This document shows positions 1 through 7,379 of a DNA stretch of 9,542 nucleotides, piece by piece. The DNA lies in contig CAMPCG010000087.1 in assembly GCA_946644025.1 (NCBI GenBank), positions 1 through 9,542 of the forward strand, written 5' to 3'. Source of the stretch: an uncultured Prevotellaceae bacterium (GTDB lineage: Bacteria; Bacteroidota; Bacteroidia; Bacteroidales; Bacteroidaceae). The first letter of the stretch is position 1. Every line of letters starts with the position of its first letter. Position numbers and translations under genes: made by a program. The notes under the pieces were generated by a model that made no database searches, was not told where the DNA came from, and saw nothing but the letters and a program-made list of their open reading frames with translations.

Positions 1-341
1 ATAATGTTATAAATAACTAATGTTCAATAAGTTAATTATAAATCAGCAAACACTATTTAGGTTTTCTCTGTCAGAGTAAAAGTTTCTTGATTTCATACGA
101 TTTTGGATTTACCAGTTTTGGTCTTGTAGATAAACAATGGGGCTTTCTGACCTAATAATAACGCCATTGCAAGGCATAAAATTGTATGATCGTATCTTGT
201 TATTAAAGATATTCACCCACCTGTTGGTCTGGATTTGCAATCCTGACCCAATGAATATAGACATTTGCAATGCCCCTTTTTCAGGACTGCAAGTCCTTAT
301 ATTCACTGCGACGGGATTGCAAATCCCGCCGAACGGATCCC
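1..341. other. AT-rich gene-free stretch
   Basis: No convincing gene is visible here. A minus-strand open frame at 109-306 ends in an unremarkable stretch that I do not recognise, and its first half is just read-through of the palindrome cluster at 226-328, so I do not call it a gene. The region is clearly more AT-rich than the efflux genes to the right and shares that composition with the orphan gene at 342-743. Together with the Rhs remnant this suggests an accessory or decayed segment. Apart from the palindromes I see no RNA gene or promoter that I can defend. Confidence 0.5.
226..328. repeat. cluster of four REP-like palindromes with TGC/GCA loops
   Basis: Four short inverted repeats follow one another: 226-248 (GGTC and GGATT arms around TGC), 262-272 (CATT/AATG around TGC), 283-297 (AGGACT/AGTCCT around GCA) and 312-328 (CGGGATT/AATCCCG around GCA). 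The stems differ, but every loop is the same trinucleotide TGC or its complement GCA, so the loops are conserved while the stems covary. Small palindromes clustered between genes resemble REP sequences, which are moved in trans by Y1 transposases of the RAYT family. No transposase is in the window. The assignment to REP is inference; the palindromes themselves are directly visible. Confidence 0.6.
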
Positions 342-743
342 TTAATCTATGTATATTTCTTCATTCCAAATACATCTAGAACGATCTAACCAAGCCCAGA
401 TTTTGTTGTTTAAAAAACTTGACAGTGTTTTTGTTATAACAAAACCCGTTTCTCGATTTATTATGTTCCATTCTCCAGCCTCATTTATTGAAGTTTTATC
501 AAATACAATTGTAACACTATCAATTTGAGCTAATTGCAAATAATTATTTTCGACATCACTAATGCAAAATGATACGGAACGGTTATTTTTCAAAACGACC
601 AAATTATCCAACATTAGAAGTTCATTATTGGAGATATGTTTTACTTTCTCTTCTTTATTAAAAAAGTAAGCTACTTTTCCTTTTTGGCATAGAATTTTGA
701 GAGTATTAAAAAAATTATTGATTACTTTATCTTGATTTTTCAT
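342..743 (-). CDS. hypothetical AT-rich protein, possible orphan immunity protein
   Basis: An open frame of 133 residues from the ATG at 743; a TTG at 773 would add ten lysine-rich residues. I chose the ATG because a TTG start has no better support. I recognise no family. The protein has no signal peptide or membrane segment. It is rich in Asn, Lys and Ile near the N-terminus, has hydrophobic strand-like stretches in the middle (for example around IDSVTIVFD), and ends in a Trp-rich part (WAWLDRSRCIW). It lies directly downstream of an Rhs-core remnant on the same strand and is much more AT-rich than its neighbours. Small AT-rich genes in that position are often immunity proteins of polymorphic toxins. 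That role is inference from position only; no toxin domain remains beside it. Confidence 0.55.
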   Translation of the reverse strand: MKNQDKVINNFFNTLKILCQKGKVAYFFNKEEKVKHISNNELLMLDNLVVLKNNRSVSFCISDVENNYLQLAQIDSVTIVFDKTSINEAGEWNIINRETGFVITKTLSSFLNNKIWAWLDRSRCIWNEEIYID

Positions 744-775
744 ATTCTTCAATTCTTTTATTTTCTTTACCAATT

Positions 776-898
776 TTATTTACCGCCGTTGTACTTGTAT
801 TGCGGTATGGCGGAGCCCGTCGCTGCGTCCGCATCGGCGTATGGCGCGCCGAAGGGATAGTAGTTCGTCATCTGCACTACGTCGCTCCATGCGCTCGC
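776..898 (-). pseudogene. remnant of an Rhs/YD-repeat core C-terminus
   Basis: In the minus frame ending at the TAA of 776-778 the translation contains SDVVQMTNYYPFGAPYAD followed by a stretch ending QYKYNGGK. In Bacteroidetes Rhs proteins the core ends with a YYPFG motif, a short variable spacer and then a YKYNGKEL motif, so this matches about 40 residues of that block. A full Rhs protein runs to many hundreds of residues. Here the frame meets a TGA just upstream (about 956) and stops immediately after YNGGK, before the rest of the core and any toxin domain. It is therefore a fragment. It reads towards the small gene at 342-743, as an Rhs gene reads towards its immunity gene. The left limit of homology (about 898) is approximate. 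Confidence 0.6.
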
Positions 899-956
899 GC
901 TGCCCGCCGCTGCAGGAGGCGAGGAGCAGCAATATAATGAAGAATGTGTATTTCAT
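780..956 (-). CDS. short ORF with lipoprotein signal, overlapping the Rhs remnant out of frame
   Basis: An ATG at 956 opens a 58-codon frame starting MKYTFFIILLLLASCSGG: two charged or polar residues, a hydrophobic stretch, and an LASC lipobox with Cys15, a normal signal peptidase II site. An AGGAGG stretch lies about 9 bases before the ATG. After the signal the residues become Arg-rich and low in information, because this part overlaps the Rhs remnant in another frame. It is most simply the 5' end of a lipoprotein gene whose body was lost, joined to Rhs debris. It could be a functional small lipoprotein, but the Arg-rich tail makes that less likely. The signal is seen directly; its expression is not shown. 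Confidence 0.35.
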   Translation of the reverse strand: MKYTFFIILLLLASCSGGQRERMERRSADDELLSLRRAIRRCGRSDGLRHTAIQVQRR

Positions 957-962
957 AGTGAA

Positions 963-1080
963 AAGCCCTCCTGCACCCCTAAAGGGGGAGATGTTTTCCG
1001 TCGGGTTCTCTACCTTTAGGGGGGACAGGGGGGCTAATTTCCGTCGGGTTCTCTACCTTTAGGGGGGCAAGGGGGGCTTA
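963..1080. repeat. C-run inverted/direct repeat element after the LpxA-family stop codon
   Basis: A 30-bp unit occurs twice as a direct repeat at 995-1024 and 1038-1067, each followed by a second run of six G. At the left end 963-989 carries a version of the same C-run/CTAAAGG motif in the opposite orientation: plus-strand AAGCCCTCCTGCACCCCTAA against minus-strand AAGCCCCCCTTGCCCCCCTA at 1079-1060. The element therefore has imperfect terminal inverted repeats. It begins directly after the stop codon of the acyltransferase gene (1081-1083) and ends 6 bp before the lipoprotein-like ORF. It could form a strong RNA hairpin and act as a transcription end, but no T-run follows. Its layout matches the other gap elements in this window. 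Confidence 0.65.
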
Positions 1081-1857
1081 TTACTTGCACATGATGCCTC
1101 GGCTGGTGGTCTCGAGGAAACGGATGATGTTCTGTATCTCGGGACTGTCGGGCACCTGTTCCTTGATTTGTATGATGACGTCGTAGACGCTTGTCTTGCC
1201 GTGGAAGAGCAGTCGGTAGGCGTTGGCGATGTGCTTCTGCACCTTTTTTTCGACGCCGGCGAAGTCCATCACGGTGGAGTTGGGTCCTCCATACTCCATG
1301 GGGCTTCCGCCTGCAATGACGTAAGGGGGCACGTCGTGAGAGAAGGCGCATCCGGCCTGTATGAGCGAGAGGTCGCCGGCGCGTGTGTTGGCGTTCTGTA
1401 TGGCTCCTGTTGAGAAGATGACGCCGTTGCCGATGGTGCAGTCTCCGGCTATCTCCACTCCGTTGCCGAAGACGCAGTGCGTGCCGATGACGGTGTCGTG
1501 GCTGATGTGGACACCCTCGAGGAGGAAGTTGTGGTCGCCAATGGTGGTGCATCCGTCGCGGTGGGTGCCTCGGTTGATGATGACGTTCTCGCGGATGATG
1601 TTGTTGTCGCCGATCTTGACGTAGGACTTCTCGCCTCGGTAGTCGAAGTCCTGGGGCAGGGCTGCGATGACCGAGCCCTGGTGAATCTTGTTGTTCCTGC
1701 CGATGCGTGCACCCTCAAGGATGCTCACGAAGGGGAAGACGATGCAGTTGTCGCCTATCTCCACATCGTCCTCGATGTAGACGAAGGGGAATATCTTACA
1801 GTTGTTGCCGATTTTTGCCTTGGGGCTGATCTCGGCCTTTGGACTAATCTCTGACAT
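1081..1857 (-). CDS. lpxA: LpxA-family acyl-ACP--UDP-GlcNAc O-acyltransferase, divergent paralogue
   Basis: A 258-residue left-handed parallel beta-helix protein. Hexapeptide repeats (I-G-x-x-x-x) run from about residue 10 to 180, followed by an alpha-helical C-terminal part (about 200-255), as in LpxA, and the length is close to the 262 residues of E. coli LpxA. LpxA transfers a 3-hydroxyacyl chain to UDP-GlcNAc in the first step of lipid A synthesis in the cytoplasm. The His pair of the active site is present in GVHISHD (His117 and His120, matching E. coli His122 and catalytic His125), as is the DVPPYVIA loop (175-182). However, E. coli His144, the HQF motif (160-162) and His191 align with Asp139, NAN (155-157) and Pro186, so substrate contacts differ. 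In Bacteroidetes the main lpxA usually sits beside lpxC-fabZ; here the gene ends an efflux operon. It is therefore probably a second LpxA-like enzyme with altered specificity. The ATG at 1857 gives the full first coil. Confidence 0.8.
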   Translation of the reverse strand: MSEISPKAEISPKAKIGNNCKIFPFVYIEDDVEIGDNCIVFPFVSILEGARIGRNNKIHQGSVIAALPQDFDYRGEKSYVKIGDNNIIRENVIINRGTHRDGCTTIGDHNFLLEGVHISHDTVIGTHCVFGNGVEIAGDCTIGNGVIFSTGAIQNANTRAGDLSLIQAGCAFSHDVPPYVIAGGSPMEYGGPNSTVMDFAGVEKKVQKHIANAYRLLFHGKTSVYDVIIQIKEQVPDSPEIQNIIRFLETTSRGIMCK

Positions 1858-1861
1858 GGGT

Positions 1862-1997
1862 GTTAGGAGTTAAGAGTTAGAAGTTAGGAGTGAGGAGTTA
1901 AGAGTTAGGAGTGAGGAGTGAGGAGTTAGGAGTTAGGAGTTAGGAATTGCTGCGCCGAATAAACTCTTAACTCTTAACTCCTAACTCCTCACTCCTT
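1862..1997. repeat. inverted heptad array A (GTTAGGA units) filling the channel/LpxA gap
   Basis: On the plus strand 1862-1945 is exactly twelve 7-bp units of the form GTTAGGA with variants GTTAAGA, GTGAGGA and GTTAGAA. After a 17-bp spacer (1946-1962), 1963-1997 carries five units of the reverse complement (ACTCTTA, ACTCCTA, ACTCCTC). The two arms face each other and would fold into a long imperfect hairpin in the operon mRNA. The array starts 5 bp after the stop codon of the channel gene and ends 4 bp before the ATG of the acyltransferase, so it is the whole intergenic region. No ribosome-binding site is left outside the array. Confidence 0.9.
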
Positions 1998-2002
1998 GAA
2001 GT

Positions 2003-3394
2003 CTATTTCCCGCCGCCGCCGAGGGCGGTGTATAGGCTGACGACAGACTGCATCTTGTTGAAGTCGGCCGTCACCTTGTTTATCTGTGCTGAGAGCAGCT
2101 GCTGCTGTGCTGTGAGCACCTCGAGGTAGCTGGAGCCGCTGCTCTTGTAGAGTGCGCGTGTGTCCTCGACGTTCTTTGTGAGCACCTCTACTCGCTGGGC
2201 CTCGACCTTCGAGTTGTCGTCGTAGCCGTTGTAGTTCACCAGTGCGTTGGACACCTCGTTGCCAGCCTGTAGTATGAGGTTCTGCCAGGTGTTGAAGGCC
2301 TGTTCATACTTCAGCTTCGACACCTTGAGGTTGGCCGTGAGTGCGCCGCGCTGGAAGATGGGCTGTGTGAGCGATCCGAAGAGCGTGGTGAGCCACTTGC
2401 CGGGGTTGACGGCGTCGCTCATGTTGCTGAAGGCGGCCTGTGCGCCGACGGTGATGTTGGGATAGAACTGTGAGCGTGCCGTCTGGACGTCGTGGAAGCA
2501 GGCTGCAAGGTTCATCTCGGCGTTGTGCACGTCGGGACGGTTCTTGAGCAGTGCCACGCCCACGCCGGTCTTGAACTCTGCGGGCAGCGCCTGCTGTGCG
2601 AGCGTGGAGCGCGGTATCTGCTGTCCCTGCTGCCCTATGAGCAGGGAGAGTGCGTTCTCGGTGGCGCGTATCTGACGGCGGAACTCGTTCATCTGCGTCT
2701 GCGTGCTGAGGTAGGCAGCCTGGGCGCTCTGCACGCTGGTGGAGCGCATACGGCCCAGCTTATACTGCAGCTGCATCATGTCCCACGTCTCCTTGGCCAT
2801 GGACTGCATCTCGGTGACGATGCGCAGCTGCTCGTCAAGCATGAGCAGGGTGTAGTAGCTGTTGGCGATGCCGCTGATGATCTGTGCGCGTACGGCCATC
2901 TGGTAGTCCTTGTAGCCCAGGAGCTTCATCTGCGTGGAGCGTTTCTGCGACAGGATGTTGCCGAAGAGGTCGAGGGTCCACGATGCCGTTATGGGCAGGG
3001 AGTAGCTCTTGGTGGTCACCGACGGGTCGGTATGTATGGTGGTGATGGTTCCCATGTTCTGTCCGCCGAATGCTATTCCGGGCAGGAACGCGAGCTTGGC
3101 GGCCTTGAGCATCGTCTCATACATCTGCACGGTGAGTGCTGCGTTCTGCAGGTTGGGGTTACGCTCTAATCCCTGCTCTATGAGTGCCTGCAGCTGCGGG
3201 TCGGTGAAGACCTCGCGCCAGGACAGGTTGCCGAAGGAGGCAGTGTCCTGCGGGGCGACGGCGAGCGTGTCGCCATCGACGACAGCATCGCGGATGAGGC
3301 CGTCGGCCACCACCTCCGGGCGCTCGTACTTGTTGTATACGCCGCAACTCGTCAGCAGAAGGGCTGCGGAGAAACCTATAAAAACTTTTTTCAT
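2003..3394 (-). CDS. RND efflux outer-membrane factor lipoprotein (OprM/NodT family)
   Basis: A 463-residue TolC-like channel subunit of a tripartite RND pump; it forms the trimeric outer-membrane barrel and periplasmic tunnel through which substrates leave the cell. The N-terminus is a lipoprotein signal (MKKVFIGFSAALLLTSC, acylated at Cys17), followed by YERPEV, the usual entry of the NodT subfamily. The first outer-membrane-efflux-protein repeat starts with SWREVFTDPQLQALIEQGL (about 58-76), close to the family motif, and the long helical Ala/Gln-rich segments of the two repeats follow. The protein ends YTALGGGGK, like the usual LYKALGGGW end. Length is normal and I see no damage. It is the third gene of the adaptor-permease-channel operon, separated from the permease by array B and from the acyltransferase by array A. 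Confidence 0.93.
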   Translation of the reverse strand: MKKVFIGFSAALLLTSCGVYNKYERPEVVADGLIRDAVVDGDTLAVAPQDTASFGNLSWREVFTDPQLQALIEQGLERNPNLQNAALTVQMYETMLKAAKLAFLPGIAFGGQNMGTITTIHTDPSVTTKSYSLPITASWTLDLFGNILSQKRSTQMKLLGYKDYQMAVRAQIISGIANSYYTLLMLDEQLRIVTEMQSMAKETWDMMQLQYKLGRMRSTSVQSAQAAYLSTQTQMNEFRRQIRATENALSLLIGQQGQQIPRSTLAQQALPAEFKTGVGVALLKNRPDVHNAEMNLAACFHDVQTARSQFYPNITVGAQAAFSNMSDAVNPGKWLTTLFGSLTQPIFQRGALTANLKVSKLKYEQAFNTWQNLILQAGNEVSNALVNYNGYDDNSKVEAQRVEVLTKNVEDTRALYKSSGSSYLEVLTAQQQLLSAQINKVTADFNKMQSVVSLYTALGGGGK

Positions 3395-3427
3395 ATCTAT
3401 ATCTTTGTGGTTATGACTTCAGGTATT

Positions 3428-3597
3428 GACTTTAGACTTTGGACTTTAGACCTTGGACTTTAGACTTTAGACCTTGGACTTTGGACTTTAGACTTTAGAC
3501 CGAGACTTTGGACTTTAGAGTTTGGACTTTAGACCTTAGACCTAAGTCTGAAGTCTGAAGTCTAAAGTCTATAGTCTAAAGTCTATAGTCTAAAGTC
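3428..3597. repeat. inverted heptad array B (GACTTTA units) between permease and channel genes
   Basis: From 3428 the plus strand repeats 7-bp units of the form GACTTTA/GACTTTG/GACCTTG about sixteen times, with one 6-bp unit (GACCGA, 3498-3503). At about 3541-3544 the polarity flips with no loop, and 3544-3597 carries seven and a half reverse-complement units (AAGTCTG, AAGTCTA, TAGTCTA). The arms would make a long hairpin in the mRNA. The array starts 13 bp after the permease stop codon and occupies nearly the whole gap to the channel gene's ATG (3394). Exact 7-bp phasing across most of the arm rules out chance low complexity. Confidence 0.9.
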
Positions 3598-3610
3598 AAA
3601 TTCCCTGTAG

Positions 3611-6600
3611 TCATTTCTCTAATGTATAGTCAACATGCTCCTTGTGTGCATACTGTGCGAGCTCGGCGGCCACCTCGGCGTTGCCTTCCTCGTCCTCGAA
3701 CTTCATGGGCGAGAACTTCTCCTGCAACGTCTGGAAGATGACGAAGAGTCCGGGCACGACGATGATCTGCAGCAGTGTTCCGATGAGCATACCGCCTACG
3801 GCTGCTGCGCCAAGTGTCTGGTTACCGTTCTTGCCCACGCCTGAGGCGAACATCAGGGGCAGCAGACCGATAATCATGGCGAGCGAGGTCATGAGGATAG
3901 GACGCAGACGCGCTGCAGCGCCAAGCACTGCCGACCAGGTGATGGCCATACCCGTCTGTCGGCGCTCGAGGGCGAACTGTATGATAAGGATGGCGTTCTT
4001 GGCCAACAGTCCTATGAGCATGATGAGCGATATCTGCATGTAGATGTCGTTGGCATGTCCGAAGATGTTGGTGAAGAGGAAGCATCCTGCCAGTCCGAAG
4101 GGCACGGAGAGCAGCACTGCCAGGGGCAGTATGTAGCTCTCGTACTGCGCCGAGAGGATGAGGTAGATGAAGATGAAGCAGAGGAGGAAGATGATTCCCG
4201 TGGAGTTGGACGCCTTGGCCTCCTCACGTGTCAGTCCCTGGTAGTCGTAGGTGTAGCCAGTGGGCAGCACGTCGTCGGCCACCTCCTGTGCGGCCTTGAT
4301 GGCCTCTCCGGTGGAGTATCCGTCGGCCACCGTTGCAGTGACGTTGATACTGGTGAAGAGGTTGAAGCGGTTGATGTTTGACGGGCCGTAGACGCGCTCC
4401 AGCTGGCAGAACTCCTGCACGGGGGCCATTTCGCCGCTGTTGGTGCGCACGTAGATGTTGTTGAGCGACTCGATGGTCTTGCGCGTCTCGGGCGATGCCT
4501 GGATCATGACTCGGTAGAGCTTACCGTAGGCGTTGAAGTTGGAGGCATAGAGTCCGCCGTAGTATCCCTGCAGGGTGGCGAGGATGGTAGAGGGCGACAC
4601 GCCGCTCTGCTTGCACTTCGCCACGTCTACGTGAACCATGTACTGCGGGTAGTTGGGGTTGTAGGAGGTCTGTGCCGTCTGGAACTCGGGTCGCTTGTTA
4701 AGCTCGGCGAGGTACTCCTTCACAATGCCGAAGAACTTGTCGAGCGAGCCACCGGTGCGGTCCTGCATGACGATGGACACACCGCTGTTGGCCGAGAATC
4801 CGGGAATCATGGGCGGCGCGAAGGCCAGTATCTGGGCGTCCTTAATGTGCGACGTCTTGATGAATATCTGGGCAATGACGCCTGTCGACTCCATCGGGTT
4901 GAGGAAGAAGCGGTAGATGCCGTCGCCCTGCCACAGTCCGGAGAGCTTCCACCAGAATCCTTTCTGTCGCTCGCTGAAGGGTTTCAGCTTGATGATGAAC
5001 GTTGCCTGGTCGCTTCCAGCTCCGGCAATGAAGTTGTAACCCTGTATCTGCTCGCGGCTCTGTATGGCGGGGTCGGCAGCGAGTATGCTGTCCACCTCGT
5101 TGATGATCTGGCGTGTGCGTGCCACCGACGTTGCCGGGGGCATGGAGATGGTGCAGAACACGGTGCCAGTGTCCTCGTCGGGCACCAGGCCCGTCTTCGT
5201 GGTCAGCAGCGAGGCTACGAGGGCCGCGATACCCACGATGACCAGTATGGTGAGGAACACCGGGCGGCGCACGTACTTCTCAGTGCTCTTCTTGTACTTG
5301 CCCAGTATCTTGTCGTAGGCAGCATTGAACGAGGCGTGGAAGCGGTCTACCATCGACATCTTCTTCGCGTGGCCGTCCTTGTCGTGGGGCTTGAGGAAGA
5401 TGGCACAGAGGGCCGGCGAGAGCGTCAGGGCGTTGAGTGCCGAGATGAAGATGGAGACGGCCATGGTCACGCCGAACTCGCGGTAGAACGTTCCGCTGGT
5501 GCCGCCGATGAACGACACGGGGATGAACACCGAGGCCATGACGAGCGTGATGGAGATGATGGCTCCCGAAATCTCGTTCATGGCGTCGATAGAGGCCGTC
5601 AGCGTCGACTTGTAGCCCTGGTCGAGCTTGGCGTGGACGGCCTCGACCACCACGATGGCGTCGTCCACCACAATGGCGATGGCCAACAGCAGGGCCGAGA
5701 GCGTGAGCAGGTTGATACTGAAGCCGAAGATGCTCAGGAAGAAGAACGTACCGACGAGCGACACGGGCACGGCGATGAGCGGGATGAGCGTGGAGCGCCA
5801 GTCCTGCAGGAAGATGTAGATGACGATGAACACCAGCACGAGGGTGAAGAACAGGGTGAACACCACCTCCTCAATCGAGGCGTAGAGGAACTCGGTCACG
5901 TCGTAGTTGATCTTGTACGTCATGCCCGGCGGGAAGAGCTTGGCCTGCTCCTCGAGCTCGGCCTTCACCTGCTTGGCAATCTCGTTGGCGTTGGAGCCGG
6001 CAATCTGCTGCACCATGCCCAGCACCGACGGCAGGTTGTTGTTCTTCATCGACACGGTGTACTGCTGTCCGCCCAGCTCTATCTTGGCCACGTCCTTGAG
6101 CTTGAGCGTCGTTCCGTCGGTCTTGCTCTGAATGATGATGTTGCCAAACTCCTCGGCGCTCTTCAGGCGTCCGGTGTAACGCATGGCGTACTCGTAGGCC
6201 ACGTCGGACTGCTCGCCAAACTGTCCCGGAGCGGCCTCCACGTTCTGCTCGGCCAGCACGGCGCTGATGTCCGACGGCATCAGCCCGTACTGCTTCATCA
6301 CGTCGGGCTTGAGCCAGATGCGCATGGAGTAGGTCTTCAGACCGGGGCTCTGCACGTCGCCCACACCCTGAATACGCTTGATGGCGGGCACAATGTTGAT
6401 GTTGTTGTAGTTCGTGAGGAACTCGTCGTCGTATCGGCCGTCACTGGTCAGGGTGAACATGAGCACCTGACTGGTCTGACGCTTCATGACCGTCACGCCG
6501 ATACGCGTCACCTCGGCGGGCAGTAGCGCCTGGGCCTGCTGCACGCGGTTCTGCACGTTCACGGCACACATGTCGGGATTCATGCCCTGACGGAAGAGCA

Positions 6601-6874
6601 CGCTGATCTGTGCACTTCCCGACGATGCCGACGACGAGATATAGTCCATGCCTTCCACGCCGTTGATGCTCTCTTCGAGCGGCGTGATAACAGAGTTCTT
6701 CACCGTCTCGGCGTCGGCACCAGGATAGCTGGTCCACACCACGACCGTAGGCGGCGCAATGTCGGGGTACTGCTCGATAGGCAGCGACACCAGGCCTATG
6801 AAGCCCAGGAGGACGATGAGGATGGAGATCACCGTCGAGAGCACAGGCCTTTTAATGAAATTGGTAAAAGTCAT
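3611..6874 (-). CDS. RND multidrug efflux permease, AcrB/MexB (HAE1) family
   Basis: A 1087-residue inner-membrane proton antiporter, the motor of the pump. It starts with the family's MTFTNFIKRPVLSTVISIL first membrane helix, has a large periplasmic porter loop (about 35-335), a block of helices (about 335-490), a second periplasmic loop (about 565-885) and the last helices (about 890-1050). The proton-relay residues are visible: Asp404 and Asp405 in IAIVVDDAIVVVE, Lys959 in LIGLLAKNAIL, and Arg989 and Thr996 in RLRPILMTS, matching E. coli AcrB 407, 408, 940, 971 and 978. It is about 40 residues longer than AcrB, with a Trp-rich stretch at 637-665 in the second periplasmic loop and an acidic tail (1059-1087). 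Substrates cannot be told from sequence. The first gene of the trio, the adaptor, lies upstream across the inserted element at 6885-7376. The frame is intact. Confidence 0.96.
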   Translation of the reverse strand: MTFTNFIKRPVLSTVISILIVLLGFIGLVSLPIEQYPDIAPPTVVVWTSYPGADAETVKNSVITPLEESINGVEGMDYISSSASSGSAQISVLFRQGMNPDMCAVNVQNRVQQAQALLPAEVTRIGVTVMKRQTSQVLMFTLTSDGRYDDEFLTNYNNINIVPAIKRIQGVGDVQSPGLKTYSMRIWLKPDVMKQYGLMPSDISAVLAEQNVEAAPGQFGEQSDVAYEYAMRYTGRLKSAEEFGNIIIQSKTDGTTLKLKDVAKIELGGQQYTVSMKNNNLPSVLGMVQQIAGSNANEIAKQVKAELEEQAKLFPPGMTYKINYDVTEFLYASIEEVVFTLFFTLVLVFIVIYIFLQDWRSTLIPLIAVPVSLVGTFFFLSIFGFSINLLTLSALLLAIAIVVDDAIVVVEAVHAKLDQGYKSTLTASIDAMNEISGAIISITLVMASVFIPVSFIGGTSGTFYREFGVTMAVSIFISALNALTLSPALCAIFLKPHDKDGHAKKMSMVDRFHASFNAAYDKILGKYKKSTEKYVRRPVFLTILVIVGIAALVASLLTTKTGLVPDEDTGTVFCTISMPPATSVARTRQIINEVDSILAADPAIQSREQIQGYNFIAGAGSDQATFIIKLKPFSERQKGFWWKLSGLWQGDGIYRFFLNPMESTGVIAQIFIKTSHIKDAQILAFAPPMIPGFSANSGVSIVMQDRTGGSLDKFFGIVKEYLAELNKRPEFQTAQTSYNPNYPQYMVHVDVAKCKQSGVSPSTILATLQGYYGGLYASNFNAYGKLYRVMIQASPETRKTIESLNNIYVRTNSGEMAPVQEFCQLERVYGPSNINRFNLFTSINVTATVADGYSTGEAIKAAQEVADDVLPTGYTYDYQGLTREEAKASNSTGIIFLLCFIFIYLILSAQYESYILPLAVLLSVPFGLAGCFLFTNIFGHANDIYMQISLIMLIGLLAKNAILIIQFALERRQTGMAITWSAVLGAAARLRPILMTSLAMIIGLLPLMFASGVGKNGNQTLGAAAVGGMLIGTLLQIIVVPGLFVIFQTLQEKFSPMKFEDEEGNAEVAAELAQYAHKEHVDYTLEK

Positions 6875-6884
6875 TGCTGTCTTT

Positions 6885-6938
6885 TTAGGAGTAAAGGAGT
6901 ATAGGAGTAAAGGAGGTAAAGGAGTTAAAGTAGGATAG
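6885..6938 (+). repeat. left arm of the IVS-like element
   Basis: Repeats of about 8 bp (TAAAGGAG, with variants TATAGGAG and TAAAGTAGGATAG) run from the TTAGGAG at 6885 to 6938. The segment 6892-6907 (TAAAGGAGTATAGGAG) is exactly complementary to 7353-7368 in the right arm, and the inner 12 bases 6927-6938 are exactly complementary to 7331-7342. The arm ends 10 bp from the permease ATG, so it forms almost all of that gene's leader. Confidence 0.85.
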
Positions 6939-6943
6939 TCTTG

Positions 6944-7312
6944 CTATAAGACATTCCTTTCCTGAATACCTTTATAATATGCGTTAAGCAATCTACTCGT
7001 ATCTTCAATACTCACGTTTAAACTATTATATGTATTCTCATCTATGTAATTGAGGTCAAAAGCCAGAAGAATTTAGTAACGGCACTCTTCAAGACTTCCT
7101 TGGGAGATGTTAAGAAAATGGAGCTTGTCATTCATGCCTTTTCTACGGTAACCTTCAGCAATGTTGGCTGCTATAGAAACAGCTGCACGTCGGAACTGTG
7201 AGCAAAGTCCAAAAAGCTCTTACTTTGGAAGTATTGCACAAATCTTATATGTCAAGAGCACAAATTCATGTGCCTTTTGCCATGCTAAAACTTCTTTGAA
7301 GCTCTGTGTCAT
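6944..7312 (-). pseudogene. four-helix-bundle / S23 intervening-sequence protein with two in-frame TAA codons
   Basis: Read on the minus strand from ATG 7312 to TAG 6944, 122 codons translate continuously as an S23-type four-helix-bundle protein. It shows the typical order: FKEVLAWQKAHEFVLLTYK (helix 1, about 5-23), [20 protein letters not shown] then AEGYRRKG (helix 2, the family hallmark, 32-59), [17 protein letters not shown] (helix 3, 63-79) and a final helix (about 95-117). Codon 31 (7220-7222), where the family usually has Glu or Asp after PK, and codon 80 (7073-7075), usually Tyr or an aliphatic residue, are both TAA. There is no frameshift and the rest is well kept, so inactivation is recent. 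Members bind nucleic acid or RNA-protein complexes; relatives include Avd of diversity-generating retroelements. No Shine-Dalgarno is seen. Confidence 0.85.
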
Positions 7313-7330
7313 ACCAATGTATTCGCTTTT

Positions 7331-7376
7331 CTATCCTACTTTACTACTTTACCTCCTATACTCCTTTACCTCCTAA
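7331..7376 (-). repeat. right arm of the IVS-like element
   Basis: On the minus strand this arm reads TTAGGAGG, then TAAAGGAG-type units, and ends AAAGTAGGATAG, the same order and the same inner end as the left arm in opposite orientation. It is one unit or so shorter than the left arm. It begins 3 bp after the adaptor stop codon (7380-7382) in the direction of transcription. Paired with the left arm it would give a stem of about 45 bp closing a loop of about 390 bases in the operon mRNA. Confidence 0.85.
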
Positions 7377-7379
7377 GCA

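Larger units (their letters stand above)
6885..7376 (-). mobile_element. IVS-like element: S23/four-helix-bundle cargo between inverted octamer arms
   Basis: Two inverted arms (6885-6938 and 7331-7376) enclose a single gene remnant (6944-7312) with only 5 and 18 bp between gene and arms. The whole unit, about 490 bp, fills the adaptor-permease gap, starting 3 bp after the adaptor stop codon. The core is more AT-rich than the flanking efflux genes. Intervening sequences in 23S rRNA of Leptospira, Coxiella and others also consist of an S23 four-helix-bundle ORF between inverted repeats that pair into a stem. The layout here is the same but the location is a protein operon. I see no target-site duplication I can defend. 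Arms, gene and position are seen directly; mobility is inference. Confidence 0.6.
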